Positions 16,425-24,727 of a stretch of DNA of 31,074 nucleotides are shown here, piece after piece. This DNA comes from JAHFIW01 sp035495855 (GTDB taxonomy: Bacteria; Patescibacteriota; Patescibacteriia; SG8-24): contig DATJFD010000024.1 in NCBI GenBank assembly GCA_035495855.1, positions 1-31,074 of the forward strand, given 5' to 3'. Position 1 is the stretch's first letter; each line of letters begins with the position of its first letter. The position numbers and the translations under genes were made by a program. The notes under the pieces were generated by a model that saw nothing but the letters and a program-made list of their open reading frames with translations, searched no databases and was not told the origin of the DNA.

Positions 16425-19424
16425 TCAGGCCGCGCGGAACTCGCAGATCTCGCGGAAGTCGCAGAACTTGCAGTGGCGACCGGGGGTCGGCGCATACTCC
16501 CCCGCCTTGATCTTCGCGAAGGTCGCCTCGGCGTCGCCCTCGAGCTTGGCGAGCTGTTTCTCGGTGCCGAGGAAGCTCACGGTCGTGCCGTCCTTGAGGT
16601 AGTGATAGGTCAGCTTCACCGGCACGAGACCGAACAGGCGGCCGACGGCGATCTGGTACAGGAGCAGCTGCCGCTTGGCGTCGGCGTCGAGGTCGTCCTC
16701 GGTCTTGGGCTTGCCGGTCTTGTAGTCGATGATCTCGACCCCGCCCTCGGTCCCGTCGATGCGGTCGATGGTGCCCTTGAGCGTATGCTCGCCGATCTTC
16801 AGGCTGAACTCCTTCTCGAGGAAGAGCGGCTTGGGCGGCGTCGCGACGCAGCGGTCGTAGAAGATGGCGAGCATCTCGCGGCCCTCGGCGCGGAACCGCT
16901 CCTTCTCGTCCTTGCTCTCGTACCAGTCGTCGAGCCAGCACTCCTCGTATTTCTTGAGGAGCTCGTCGCGCGACACGGTCAGGCCGGCCTTCTTCTCCGG
17001 ATTCCCGTCGCCGAAGAGCGTCGCTTGCGGCGCGGCGTCGCGCTCGGACAGCTCCGTCAGGAACCATTCGAGCGTCGCATGCATGGTGTTGCCGAAGCTC
17101 TGCGTCGCCTTGCCGAGCGATGGGATGCGGATGACATGCGCGTATTTGTATTGGAGCGGGCAGTTGTCGTACGCGGCCATGGCGGAGAAACTGAACCGTT
17201 CCGGCGTCGGCAGCACGATGGGGCCGGTCGGCGCGGGCACGGGCGCCGGCTCCTCGAGCCGCTCCCCCGCGGGCGCGAGCGACGGCGCGTCGCCGAACCC
17301 GAGCTCGGCGAGGAAGCGCGAAGGCTTTTTCTTGGTCTTCCCGCCGTAGTCCTCGGCCGAGGTCAGGAACAGGCCGTCCTTGGCGCGCGTCATGGCCACG
17401 TAGAACAGGCGGCGTTCCTCTTCGAGGTGGACGTCGCCGCCGTCGGGCAGGATCTCCTTGGTGAGCGCGTCGGGCAGCGGGATCTCCTCGGCGCGCGCGA
17501 CCGACGGGAAACGCTTGTCGACGAGGTCGACGATGAAGACGTACGGGAACTCGAGGCCCTTGGCGGCATGGACCGTCATGATGCGGACCATGTCCGGGCC
17601 GGTCTCCGGGTCGAACGCCAGCGAGCCTTCCTCCCCCGACTCGCGTTCCAGCGCGAACTCGGCGATGAAGCTCCGGAGCGTCGGCTCGTCATGCGTCTCC
17701 TCGAAGCGCTTGAGGCGGTCGAGGAACTGGTGGAGGTAGCTGAACTGCTCGCGCGCGGACGCGTCGTCGCCGGACTTGAGGTGTTTGAGGTAGCCGGACT
17801 CGGTCAGGAAGGCGATGAGCAGCTGCGTCACGCCCTTGGTGCGCGCGAGCTGGGTGTGGCGGGCGATGTCGCCCATGAGTTTGTCGAGCTTGCCGCGCGC
17901 CTCGTCCGACAGCCAGGCGAGCGCGTTCCTGCCGCTCGCGACCTCGTAGATGCTGTGGCTCGTCTTGCGTGCCTCGTGCGCGAGGGCCACGAGGTCACCG
18001 CCCGGGACGGCGTACGGCGGCGAGGACAGCACGCGATAGAACGCCGGGGATTCGTGGTAATCGTCGAGCAGCGCGAAGTAGGCCAGGCAGTCCATGATGA
18101 CCGGCTTTGTGTAGAGGCCACGGAGCGCCAGGAACTGGTACGGAACGCCGCGGCGCTGGAGCCTCCGGCTGTAGTCGTCGGCCGCGGAGTTCGAACGGAC
18201 CAGGATGGCGAAGTCGCTCCATTCCCGTTCGGGGTCGGCCTCCTTCATGTCGACGATGCGGTTGACCACGCCGGCGACCTCTTCGTCATGCGTCGTGAAA
18301 CGAAGGTGTTCGACCGTCGCTTCGCCGGGCCGTTCGCCGGTGAGCCGCTTGGTGATCCCCTTTCCGTCCGCGCCCGCGAGCTTCACCTCGAGGCGGTTGG
18401 GGTTGTTCTTCTGGATGAAGGCGTAGGAGCGGTCGAGGATGCCCTGCCGCGAGCGGTAGTTGGTGGTGAGCACGATGTCCTTGGCCGAGGGGAAGTCGTT
18501 CTTGAACTGGAGGATGTTCGAGACGCTCGCGCCGCGGAACTTGTAGATGGACTGGTCGTCGTCGCCGACCACCACGAGATTGCCGTCCTTGCCGGAGAGC
18601 ATCTTGATGAGCTCGTACTGCGCCCAGTTGGTGTCCTGGAACTCGTCGACGAGCACGTACTTGAAGCGCTTGCGGTAGTCCGCGAGCAGCTGCGGGCGGG
18701 TGCGGAGCAGCCGGATGGCGTACATCTGCAGGTCGCCGAGGTCGAGGCAGCCCTCGTCGAGCAGCAGCTTCTGGTAGACGTGGTAGGCATCGGCGAGCTC
18801 CTGCTGGCGCTTGCGGTCGATCCCTTCGGCGTCGTCCGCGTCGAGGGCGAGGTCCTTCGCGTACTTGAGATAGTCCTCGGGGGAGATGTCCTCGTCCTTG
18901 GCGCGCGAGAAATGGCGCAGCATCCCGTGGATGAACTTCGTCGGGTTGCCAAGCGGCCGGTAGTAGTCGAGCGGGAACTTGTCGAAGTGCCGGCGCACGA
19001 GCAGGTAAGCGTCGGTCTGGTCGAGCAGCCGGAACTCGTTGGGCACGCCGATGTCGAGGCCGCGTTCCTCGAGGATGCGGCGGCAGAAGGCGTGGAAGGT
19101 CGAGATCCAAAGGTCGACGTAGCCGAGCGGCAGGAGCTGGTCGACGCGGTCGGTCATCTCCCCCGCGGCCTTCTCGGTGAAGGTGAGCGCCAGGATCTCC
19201 TCGGGCTTAGCGCGGCCGGTGGAGATGAGCCAGGCGACGCGCTTGGAGATGACGGTGGTCTTGCCGGTGCCGGCGCCGGCGACGATGAGCAAAGGACCTG
19301 CGCCGTGGGTGACGGCGCGGCGCTGTTCGGCGTTCAGTCCCTCGAGCAAGGGATGATCGGCGGGCGCGGGTTCGGCGGCCGCGGCGGGCGGCGGCGCAGG
19401 GCGTTCTTTGAGCTTCGTCGGCAC
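16425..19424 (-). CDS. UvrD/PcrA-type helicase fused to a RecB-like nuclease with Fe-S cysteines
   Basis: A 999-residue superfamily 1A helicase-nuclease, probably for DNA repair or recombination. Helicase motifs: Walker A GAGTGKT (50-56), Walker B DEFQD (260-264), VVGDDDQSIYKFRGA (286-299), TTNYRSR (320-326), TVHAAKGLEF (617-626), FYVAMTRA (674-681). The C-terminal third is a PD-(D/E)XK nuclease: His782, Asp887 in GTIDRID, Asp900 and Lys902 in IIDYKTG. Cys755 with Cys985, Cys988 and Cys994 match the four-cysteine Fe-S clamp of AddB/RecB-type nucleases. The arrangement resembles AddA/AdnA-like proteins more than plain UvrD. It starts with GTG, has no SD and has T at -1. An Ala/Pro-rich tail of about 22 residues precedes the helicase. 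Confidence 0.92.
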   Translation of the reverse strand: MPTKLKERPAPPPAAAAEPAPADHPLLEGLNAEQRRAVTHGAGPLLIVAGAGTGKTTVISKRVAWLISTGRAKPEEILALTFTEKAAGEMTDRVDQLLPLGYVDLWISTFHAFCRRILEERGLDIGVPNEFRLLDQTDAYLLVRRHFDKFPLDYYRPLGNPTKFIHGMLRHFSRAKDEDISPEDYLKYAKDLALDADDAEGIDRKRQQELADAYHVYQKLLLDEGCLDLGDLQMYAIRLLRTRPQLLADYRKRFKYVLVDEFQDTNWAQYELIKMLSGKDGNLVVVGDDDQSIYKFRGASVSNILQFKNDFPSAKDIVLTTNYRSRQGILDRSYAFIQKNNPNRLEVKLAGADGKGITKRLTGERPGEATVEHLRFTTHDEEVAGVVNRIVDMKEADPEREWSDFAILVRSNSAADDYSRRLQRRGVPYQFLALRGLYTKPVIMDCLAYFALLDDYHESPAFYRVLSSPPYAVPGGDLVALAHEARKTSHSIYEVASGRNALAWLSDEARGKLDKLMGDIARHTQLARTKGVTQLLIAFLTESGYLKHLKSGDDASAREQFSYLHQFLDRLKRFEETHDEPTLRSFIAEFALERESGEEGSLAFDPETGPDMVRIMTVHAAKGLEFPYVFIVDLVDKRFPSVARAEEIPLPDALTKEILPDGGDVHLEEERRLFYVAMTRAKDGLFLTSAEDYGGKTKKKPSRFLAELGFGDAPSLAPAGERLEEPAPVPAPTGPIVLPTPERFSFSAMAAYDNCPLQYKYAHVIRIPSLGKATQSFGNTMHATLEWFLTELSERDAAPQATLFGDGNPEKKAGLTVSRDELLKKYEECWLDDWYESKDEKERFRAEGREMLAIFYDRCVATPPKPLFLEKEFSLKIGEHTLKGTIDRIDGTEGGVEIIDYKTGKPKTEDDLDADAKRQLLLYQIAVGRLFGLVPVKLTYHYLKDGTTVSFLGTEKQLAKLEGDAEATFAKIKAGEYAPTPGRHCKFCDFREICEFRAA

Positions 19425-19426
19425 AG

Positions 19427-19455
19427 TTGACGGGCCGCGGGGGCCGCGTTAAGGT
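19427..19455 (+). promoter_or_regulatory. Candidate promoter for the receiver-domain gene
   Basis: -35 TTGACG (19427-19432), 17-bp spacer, -10 TAAGGT (19450-19455). The -35 is good and the -10 weak. The spacer holds a GC-rich palindromic stretch (GGCCGC repeated). Confidence 0.35.
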
Positions 19456-19509
19456 CTTTCGTCAGGTCCTTTCTTCACCGAATCCTAGTCCTTTCCAGGG
19501 AGGCCCGCA

Positions 19510-19869
19510 ATGCCGAAGACCATCTTGCTCGTGGAGGACGATCCGTCCCTCCGCAGCTGCCTCGCCGACATCCTTTCGGGAGAAGGCGGTTTCACCATCA
19601 GCACCGCCGCGGACGGCACCGAGGCCCTGCGCCTCATCGACGAAGGCCTGTCCTTCGACGTCCTGCTCACCGATCGCCGCATGCCCCTCATGGGCGGCGA
19701 GGCGCTCATCACCGCGCTCCGGAAGCGCGGCCTGCGCCAGTACATGATCCTGATGACGGGCGACGTCCTCGTGCCGGGGACCCTTCCGGGCGCGAACCTC
19801 GTCGTCCGCAAGCCGATGGGTGTCTTCGACCTCATCGCGCACATCCAGGCGCTGCCGGACGCTCCATGA
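19510..19869 (+). CDS. Stand-alone response-regulator receiver domain
   Basis: A 119-residue CheY-like protein with no output domain. The acidic pocket is Asp10-Asp11, the phosphoacceptor is Asp55 in LLTDRRMP, the conserved Thr is Thr83 in LMTGD, and the conserved Lys is Lys101 in RKP. All residues needed for phosphorylation are present. The partner kinase is not in the window. The start is set by AGGGAGG (19497-19503) six bases upstream. It is monocistronic, divergent from the helicase and ends in a strong terminator. It may act in phosphotransfer or protein-protein signalling. Confidence 0.92.
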   Translation: MPKTILLVEDDPSLRSCLADILSGEGGFTISTAADGTEALRLIDEGLSFDVLLTDRRMPLMGGEALITALRKRGLRQYMILMTGDVLVPGTLPGANLVVRKPMGVFDLIAHIQALPDAP

Positions 19870-19896
19870 CCCTCCCCTCGCGGAGGGTCTTTTTTT
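19868..19896 (+). terminator. Rho-independent terminator of the receiver-domain gene
   Basis: 8-bp stem GACCCTCC/GGAGGGTC (19868-19875 with 19882-19889), six-base loop, then T7. It overlaps the TGA stop. Confidence 0.9.
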
Positions 19897-19898
19897 CG

Positions 19899-19929
19899 GA
19901 AAAAAAGCCGCCCCGGGGATCCGGGGCGG
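19899..19929 (-). terminator. Rho-independent terminator of the nuclease-like gene
   Basis: 9-bp stem CCGCCCCGG/CCGGGGCGG (19908-19916 with 19921-19929), GGAT loop, A-run 19900-19906 reading as U7 on the minus strand. It ends five bases from the stop at 19934, back-to-back with the opposing terminator. Confidence 0.9.
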
Positions 19930-19933
19930 ACCG

Positions 19934-20404
19934 TCATTCGGCCGGAAGGTCGAGCGGCGACAGGGGGAGCCTCCCCTTGTTGAAGTATTGCTTGATCTGG
20001 CTGTTCGACAGCAGCAGGACGACGATGCCGCGGTGCTGCCGCAGGAGCTGGACGTTCTCGAGCGCGCGCTCGGAGAAGGTGCCGTTCCGCGTCTTGCCTT
20101 TGGCCTCGATGCCATGGATGAGCATCGGGCGGCGTCGCGCATGCCACAGGTACGGCTTCTTGTCGAGGATGAAGTCGGGCACGAACAGCCGCGAGCGTCC
20201 GTCAGGCTTCGGCAGCCAGAACGGCACGTCGGGCGTGAACGCGATGCCGAGGTTCCAGAGCAGCTCCGCCAGCTGCCGTTCCCCTCTCGTGGCGTACTGA
20301 TAGCCGTTGAAAATGAGCTTGTCGGACTTGTTGCGGGCGCCGACGTCGACGCTCACGAATTCGACGCCGTCCCAGCGTGCCTCGTCCTTGTACGTCCTTG
20401 GCAT
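19934..20404 (-). CDS. Putative PD-(D/E)XK nuclease-like protein
   Basis: A 156-residue protein of uncharacterised family with the layout of a restriction-endonuclease-like fold. Glu42 lies in a helix (GERQLAELLWNLG), followed by PDF (Asp77 in LFVPDFIL) and EAK (Glu100 and Lys102 in HGIEAKGKTR), matching E-PD-ExK. Strand-like VVLLLSN follows. It is much shorter than a restriction enzyme and has no DNA-recognition domain. Possible roles include repair, a Vsr- or phage-type nuclease, or a non-catalytic relative. An SD AAGGAG lies ten bases before the ATG at 20404. It is a single gene with its own terminator. Confidence 0.72.
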   Translation of the reverse strand: MPRTYKDEARWDGVEFVSVDVGARNKSDKLIFNGYQYATRGERQLAELLWNLGIAFTPDVPFWLPKPDGRSRLFVPDFILDKKPYLWHARRRPMLIHGIEAKGKTRNGTFSERALENVQLLRQHRGIVVLLLSNSQIKQYFNKGRLPLSPLDLPAE

Positions 20405-20564
20405 TGCCCACCGGCTCCTTCGAAAGTCTCGCGTGCGGGTGGAAAAAAAGACCTCGGGTCAAACGTGCCAGCACCCCGTCTGCATGTCAAACCCGGGGAC
20501 TTGCGGCGCCGCGGCCGCGCCGGTACCGTGGCGGCACGTCCTTTCCCTCGCAAGGAGACAAAGC

Positions 20565-20876
20565 ATGGACCGCAACCGGAAGATGTTCTGGCTGTATTCA
20601 GCGATCGCGTTCGTCGGCTTCGCCGCGCTCGTGTATTTTTCCCGCGCGGACTTCGGTACCGCCAGGGCCGAGACGCCGCGCGCGTCGTCCTGGCCGTCGG
20701 AGCTCGTCCTGCCCGCCGGGCAGAAGCTCGTCGGCGTCTCGTGGCTCTGCCACGCGGCCTGCGAGCCGTGGACGGCCACCCGTCCGATGAAGCCCGGCGA
20801 GACCGCCGAGTCCTACGCGTTCTCGAACGGCACGGACTCGATCCGCGTCCGGGAGACGCCCCCCTCCGCACGCTAG
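20565..20876 (+). CDS. Single-pass membrane protein, uncharacterised
   Basis: A 103-residue protein. One hydrophobic segment at about residues 8-25 follows a basic start, so residues 26-103 are probably outside the membrane. That part contains WPSELVLPAGQKLVGVSW and a Cys pair (Cys62, Cys66) separated by HAA, which could form a disulphide or bind metal. Function unknown. The ATG at 20565 is set by AAGGAG eight bases upstream; a longer upstream frame has none. Its GC-rich upstream region has only a weak promoter match. It is monocistronic with a strong terminator. Confidence 0.75.
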   Translation: MDRNRKMFWLYSAIAFVGFAALVYFSRADFGTARAETPRASSWPSELVLPAGQKLVGVSWLCHAACEPWTATRPMKPGETAESYAFSNGTDSIRVRETPPSAR

Positions 20877-20899
20877 ACCGCCTTCATGGCGGTTTTTTT
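20877..20899 (+). terminator. Rho-independent terminator of the gene at 20565
   Basis: Stem ACCGCC/GGCGGT (20877-20882 with 20888-20893), five-base loop, T7. It begins immediately after the stop codon. Confidence 0.88.
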
Positions 20900-20905
20900 C
20901 ATAAG

Positions 20906-20930
20906 AAAAGCCCCCGTCAAGCGACGGGGG
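20906..20930 (-). terminator. Rho-independent terminator of the carbonic-anhydrase-like gene
   Basis: 8-bp stem CCCCCGTC/GACGGGGG (20911-20918 with 20923-20930), AAGC loop, A-rich plus-strand flank giving a short U tract in the minus transcript. It is paired back-to-back with the preceding terminator. Confidence 0.85.
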
Positions 20931-20951
20931 CCGAGGAAAGAACGCTGCCGT

Positions 20952-21770
20952 TCACGCGCCGACGGGGTCGACGCCGTTGCAGCGGGTGCCCTTGGTTCGG
21001 GCGATGCCGATGCGGACCTTCAGTTTCGGGAAGGCCGCGAGGATGCGCGAGCGCGCGGCCTCGAGGTCGTCCGTGAGCGTCCGCAGCTCCGCCTCCGGAG
21101 AGGCGAAGGCCCTGGCGCCGCCGTACTTCCCGCAGTCCGTGTGCGAGACGAGCACGAGCGTGCCGACCTTGCCGGCGACCAGCTCGAACTGCGAGAACAG
21201 CATCTCCGAGCGCGGCGACTCGTGCGCGAGCTCCTTGGCCGCGCCGGCCGTCGCCATGACCGAATAGCCGCTGGCTTCGAAGGCGTTCGCGAACTGCGAA
21301 CCGAAGCCGGCGGCGCCGTGCAGCCGCCAGTCCATGCAGGTAAGCGCCATGACCTTGGGGTCGGGCATGACGCGCGGCCGCTGCAGGGTGAAACCCTTCA
21401 CGCGGAGCCGTGCGGGGACGGCGGGGTTCTCCTTGAGACGCAGGATGACGTTGCGCGGCGGCACGGTGTGCGCGGCGACGAGCAGCTTCTCGACGCCGTG
21501 CAGGCCGATGGCCGTGGCGACGTCGTGCGCGAGGATGTCGATCCAGCGCTGCTCCTTCGTCAGGTGCTTGAGGCTCGGGTAGGACAGAAGGTCGTACCGT
21601 GCGGGCCTCTGGTTGAACACTTGGTCCGCGGCGTCGCGCAGGACGTCACCTCCTCCGTGATAGATGAAAGGGGCCGCTTCGGTCACGACGGTCGTGTCGC
21701 AGCCTTCGGCCAGGTCATGTTGACGGCGGTTGGAAACTTCCTTCTTATCGTCGCCTTCGCTCACTCGCAT
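20952..21770 (-). CDS. Beta-carbonic-anhydrase-like protein with an extra N-terminal domain
   Basis: A 272-residue protein. The C-terminal half carries the zinc and catalytic signature of beta-carbonic anhydrases: Cys145-x-Asp147-x-Arg149 in LTCMDWRL, and His210-x2-Cys213 in LVSHTDCG, about 60 residues apart as in the family. The expected role is CO2/bicarbonate interconversion. The N-terminal 130 residues are unusual; GLHGVEKLLVAAHT (89-102) looks like the strand before HxxC but lacks the Cys, suggesting a degenerate duplicate domain. The ATG at 21770 is preferred to the GTG at 21773 because of AGGAGG four bases upstream. It is a single gene with its own promoter and terminator. Confidence 0.8.
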   Translation of the reverse strand: MRVSEGDDKKEVSNRRQHDLAEGCDTTVVTEAAPFIYHGGGDVLRDAADQVFNQRPARYDLLSYPSLKHLTKEQRWIDILAHDVATAIGLHGVEKLLVAAHTVPPRNVILRLKENPAVPARLRVKGFTLQRPRVMPDPKVMALTCMDWRLHGAAGFGSQFANAFEASGYSVMATAGAAKELAHESPRSEMLFSQFELVAGKVGTLVLVSHTDCGKYGGARAFASPEAELRTLTDDLEAARSRILAAFPKLKVRIGIARTKGTRCNGVDPVGA

Positions 21771-21824
21771 CACGCCTCCTGCTCCGGGTTTTCAGTGAAC
21801 GCGCCGAATGATTTCGGCTACGGG

Positions 21825-21852
21825 ATGATACGCGACACGGAAGTCCCGTCAA
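21825..21852 (-). promoter_or_regulatory. Promoter of the carbonic-anhydrase-like gene
   Basis: Minus strand: -35 TTGACG (21847-21852), 16-bp spacer, -10 TATCAT (21825-21830), about 55 bp before the start codon. Confidence 0.6.
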
Positions 21853-21871
21853 GGATGGCGGAAAATCGAAA

Positions 21872-21894
21872 CCCCCCGCACAAGATGCGGAGGG
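21872..21894 (-). terminator. Probable terminator of the YunG-like gene
   Basis: Stem CCCCCCGCA/TGCGGAGGG (21872-21880 with 21886-21894) with one mismatch and a five-base loop. The U tract is interrupted (GTTTCGATTTTC), so efficiency is uncertain. Confidence 0.6.
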
Positions 21895-21915
21895 CTTGGA
21901 AGGGGCCGGGAAGGA

Positions 21916-22386
21916 TCAGCCGGCCTTCTGCATGGCCGCGGCGAGCGCCTCCTTGAGGAGGTCGTAGCGCTGCGGCGTGCGGAACTCGATGGCGCGGGGC
22001 GACTCGAGGATGTACTGCCGCTCGACGTTCTGTCCCGCGGGGATGACCGTCCCTGACGGGAACTGAAGGCGCGTCAGGTCGTAGACCCGGTAGCCTTCGC
22101 CGTCGGTCAGGTGGTTGAAGTAGTGCGAGCCGAAGCCCTCGACGTTGCAGCGGACGATGGTGCCGCCGCACATGTCCTGCAGGCAGAGCGCGGTGACCGC
22201 GCACTGGCCGAAGGAGGGGTTGCCGGGCGTCCACGCAGGCTGGCAGCCGGGCGACGCGGTGTCGACCGACCAGGCCTGCTTGAACAGGTCGATCAGCACG
22301 CCGTAACGGGTCTTCGACCGCCCGTGCTTGCGGGCGTAGTGGAAGAACATCCGGCCGAGCTCGAAGGACGAAGGAACGTTTCCCAT
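21916..22386 (-). CDS. YunG-like protein with a Cys-His-Asp arrangement
   Basis: A 156-residue protein resembling the uncharacterised YunG family as I recall it: AWS..TASP, then NPSFGQCAVTAL (56-67), GGTIVRC, SHYFNHL (87-93) and YDLTRLQFP (102-110). Cys62, His88 and Asp103 lie in the order and local setting of papain/transglutaminase-type triads, so a cysteine hydrolase or transferase activity is plausible but unproven. Further cysteines (48, 68, 73, 80) could bind metal. The SD AGGAGG is close to the ATG. A 7-bp hairpin lies in the leader, and the promoter at 22437-22465 is divergent from that of the next gene. Confidence 0.75.
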   Translation of the reverse strand: MGNVPSSFELGRMFFHYARKHGRSKTRYGVLIDLFKQAWSVDTASPGCQPAWTPGNPSFGQCAVTALCLQDMCGGTIVRCNVEGFGSHYFNHLTDGEGYRVYDLTRLQFPSGTVIPAGQNVERQYILESPRAIEFRTPQRYDLLKEALAAAMQKAG

Positions 22387-22407
22387 GATCTCCTCCTGGT
22401 GCGTCGC

Positions 22408-22424
22408 GCCGGGACATTCCCGGC
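22408..22424. promoter_or_regulatory. Leader hairpin or operator upstream of the YunG-like gene
   Basis: Perfect 7-bp inverted repeat GCCGGGA/TCCCGGC around CAT. It lies between the predicted transcript start and the SD of the minus-strand gene. There is no U tract, so it is not a terminator. Confidence 0.35.
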
Positions 22425-22436
22425 AGGACCATGCGT

Positions 22437-22465
22437 ACTAGAGCACCGTGCGTGAGGGGCGTCAA
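22437..22465 (-). promoter_or_regulatory. Promoter of the YunG-like gene
   Basis: Minus strand: -35 TTGACG (22460-22465), 17-bp spacer, -10 TCTAGT (22437-22442). Confidence 0.5.
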
Positions 22466-22467
22466 TA

Positions 22468-22476
22468 TGGTAGAAT
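22468..22476 (+). promoter_or_regulatory. Extended -10 promoter of the gene at 22500
   Basis: TGG-TAGAAT: a TGn extension and a TAGAAT -10 at 22471-22476, with no good -35. It starts only two bases from the -35 of the divergent minus promoter, so the two probably compete for polymerase. Confidence 0.5.
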
Positions 22477-22499
22477 GCAAGCATCATACTAACGTCCCT

Positions 22500-22712
22500 A
22501 TGAACCACGAAAAGTTCCAGTCCGGCGCGCTCATCGTCCTGTGCGCCGCAGTCGTCATGCTGACCGCGCTCATGTGGGCGCAAAATCTCGCCATCGAGAA
22601 CGTCTCCCGCGCCATCGAGACGCTCTCCCGCAGCGGCTCGGTGATCACGCCCTTGGAGCCTTCTCCCGCGCCGGTCGCGCCGACCGAGCCGGCACCCGCG
22701 CCCGCGCCGTAG
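22500..22712 (+). CDS. Small single-pass membrane protein, uncharacterised
   Basis: A 70-residue protein. A hydrophobic segment at about residues 9-27 is followed by a short amphipathic stretch (NLAIENVSRAIETLSRS) and a Pro/Ala-rich tail from about residue 50 made of PAP-type repeats. Function unknown. The ATG at 22500 is chosen because an upstream in-frame ATG falls inside the promoter. It has no SD but has T at -1 and a leader of only about 17 nt. A shared bidirectional terminator separates it from atpC. Confidence 0.65.
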   Translation: MNHEKFQSGALIVLCAAVVMLTALMWAQNLAIENVSRAIETLSRSGSVITPLEPSPAPVAPTEPAPAPAP

Positions 22713-22722
22713 TAAGAATGCG

Positions 22723-22751
22723 AAAAGACCCCGCCTGGCGGGGTCTTTTTT
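22723..22751. terminator. Bidirectional terminator between the small gene and atpC
   Basis: Stem GACCCCG/CGGGGTC around CCTGG (22727-22745), T-run 22745-22751 for the plus strand, and AAAA at 22723-22726 giving a shorter U tract for atpC on the minus strand. It marks the end of the ATP synthase operon. Confidence 0.8.
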
Positions 22752-22757
22752 CATGCG

Positions 22758-23195
22758 TCATCGTGGGAGCTGCCGGCGGCCGGCGCGGTGCTTCCGCGCC
22801 ACCTTGGCGCGGGCCAGCTCGCGCTCGAGCGCGGCCATCGCCGCGGCCGAGGAGAGGTCGTCGACGTGGCGCTTCTCGAGGAGCAGCTTCTCGGCGCGTT
22901 CGCGCGCGGCCTCGACCTTCTCGATCTCAAGCTCTTCGGCGCGTTCCGCCGTGTCGGCGAGGATGATCATCCGGCTGTCGGGCTGCACCTCGATGAACCC
23001 GCCGGACACGGCGAGGTAGGATTCGTTCCCGCCCTTCACGACCGTGATCATGCCTGGCGCGAGGGACGCCACGAGCGGCACGTGTCCGGGCAGGACCGTG
23101 ATCTCCCCTTCCCGCGTGGGGACGGTGGCGGCGTCGAACTCGTCCTTGAGCACGACGCGTTCGGGGGTGATGAGTTCGAATTTGAGGCTTTGCAT
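22758..23195 (-). CDS. atpC: ATP synthase F1 epsilon subunit
   Basis: A 145-residue central-stalk subunit that couples rotation and can inhibit ATP hydrolysis. The N-terminal beta sandwich is evident in FELITPERVVLKDEFDA and GEITVLPGHVPLVASLAPG. A C-terminal helical hairpin follows from about residue 80 and ends in a basic tail (ARKHRAGRRQLPR). It is last in the operon. There is no SD and T at -1; the heptad array begins directly upstream of the ATG. Confidence 0.96.
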   Translation of the reverse strand: MQSLKFELITPERVVLKDEFDAATVPTREGEITVLPGHVPLVASLAPGMITVVKGGNESYLAVSGGFIEVQPDSRMIILADTAERAEELEIEKVEAARERAEKLLLEKRHVDDLSSAAAMAALERELARAKVARKHRAGRRQLPR

Positions 23196-23260
23196 AAGCT
23201 TCGAGCTTCGAGCTTCGAGCTTCGAGCTTCGTTAAGCTCGCAGCCCATCGCTCGAAGCTA
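23196..23260. repeat. Heptad inverted-repeat element, atpD-atpC spacer
   Basis: AAGCTTC followed by four perfect GAGCTTC units (23203-23230). A diverged second arm in complementary orientation follows, with 7-bp units such as TCGCAGC and TCGAAGC ending near 23258. It fills the spacer from the atpD stop (23262) to the atpC ATG (23195). Confidence 0.9.
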
Positions 23261-23261
23261 C

Positions 23262-24629
<1,368 letters not shown>

Positions 24630-24632
24630 AGA

Positions 24633-24724
24633 TGGAGGTTGTAGGTTGTAGGTGGTAGGGAGTAGGTCGTGGATCGTGCGTGCGGCATATCCTACAACCT
24701 ACCCCCTACAACCTACCACCTCGG
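24633..24724. repeat. Heptad inverted-repeat element (GGTTGTA type), atpG-atpD spacer
   Basis: Five left units (24637-24671: GGTTGTA twice, then variants) face five right units (24690-24724, such as ACCTACC and CCCTACA). By eye about 29 of 33 arm positions match, so this is the best-paired hairpin of the set, with a loop of roughly 20-25 nt. The unit is unrelated to GAGCTTC, but the period of 7 and the placement are the same. Confidence 0.92.
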
Positions 24725-24727
24725 AGT

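Noticed and set aside
16313..16495. Short frames encoding SKLEAR-type or SFELRA-type peptide repeats
   Set aside because: These are translations of the heptad DNA repeat in one frame. They have no start signals, and several run across stop codons of real genes.
22431..22712. A 93-residue version of the small plus-strand protein
   Set aside because: Its first codons fall before and inside the extended -10 promoter at 22468-22476. The ATG at 22500 is the first downstream of the likely transcript start.
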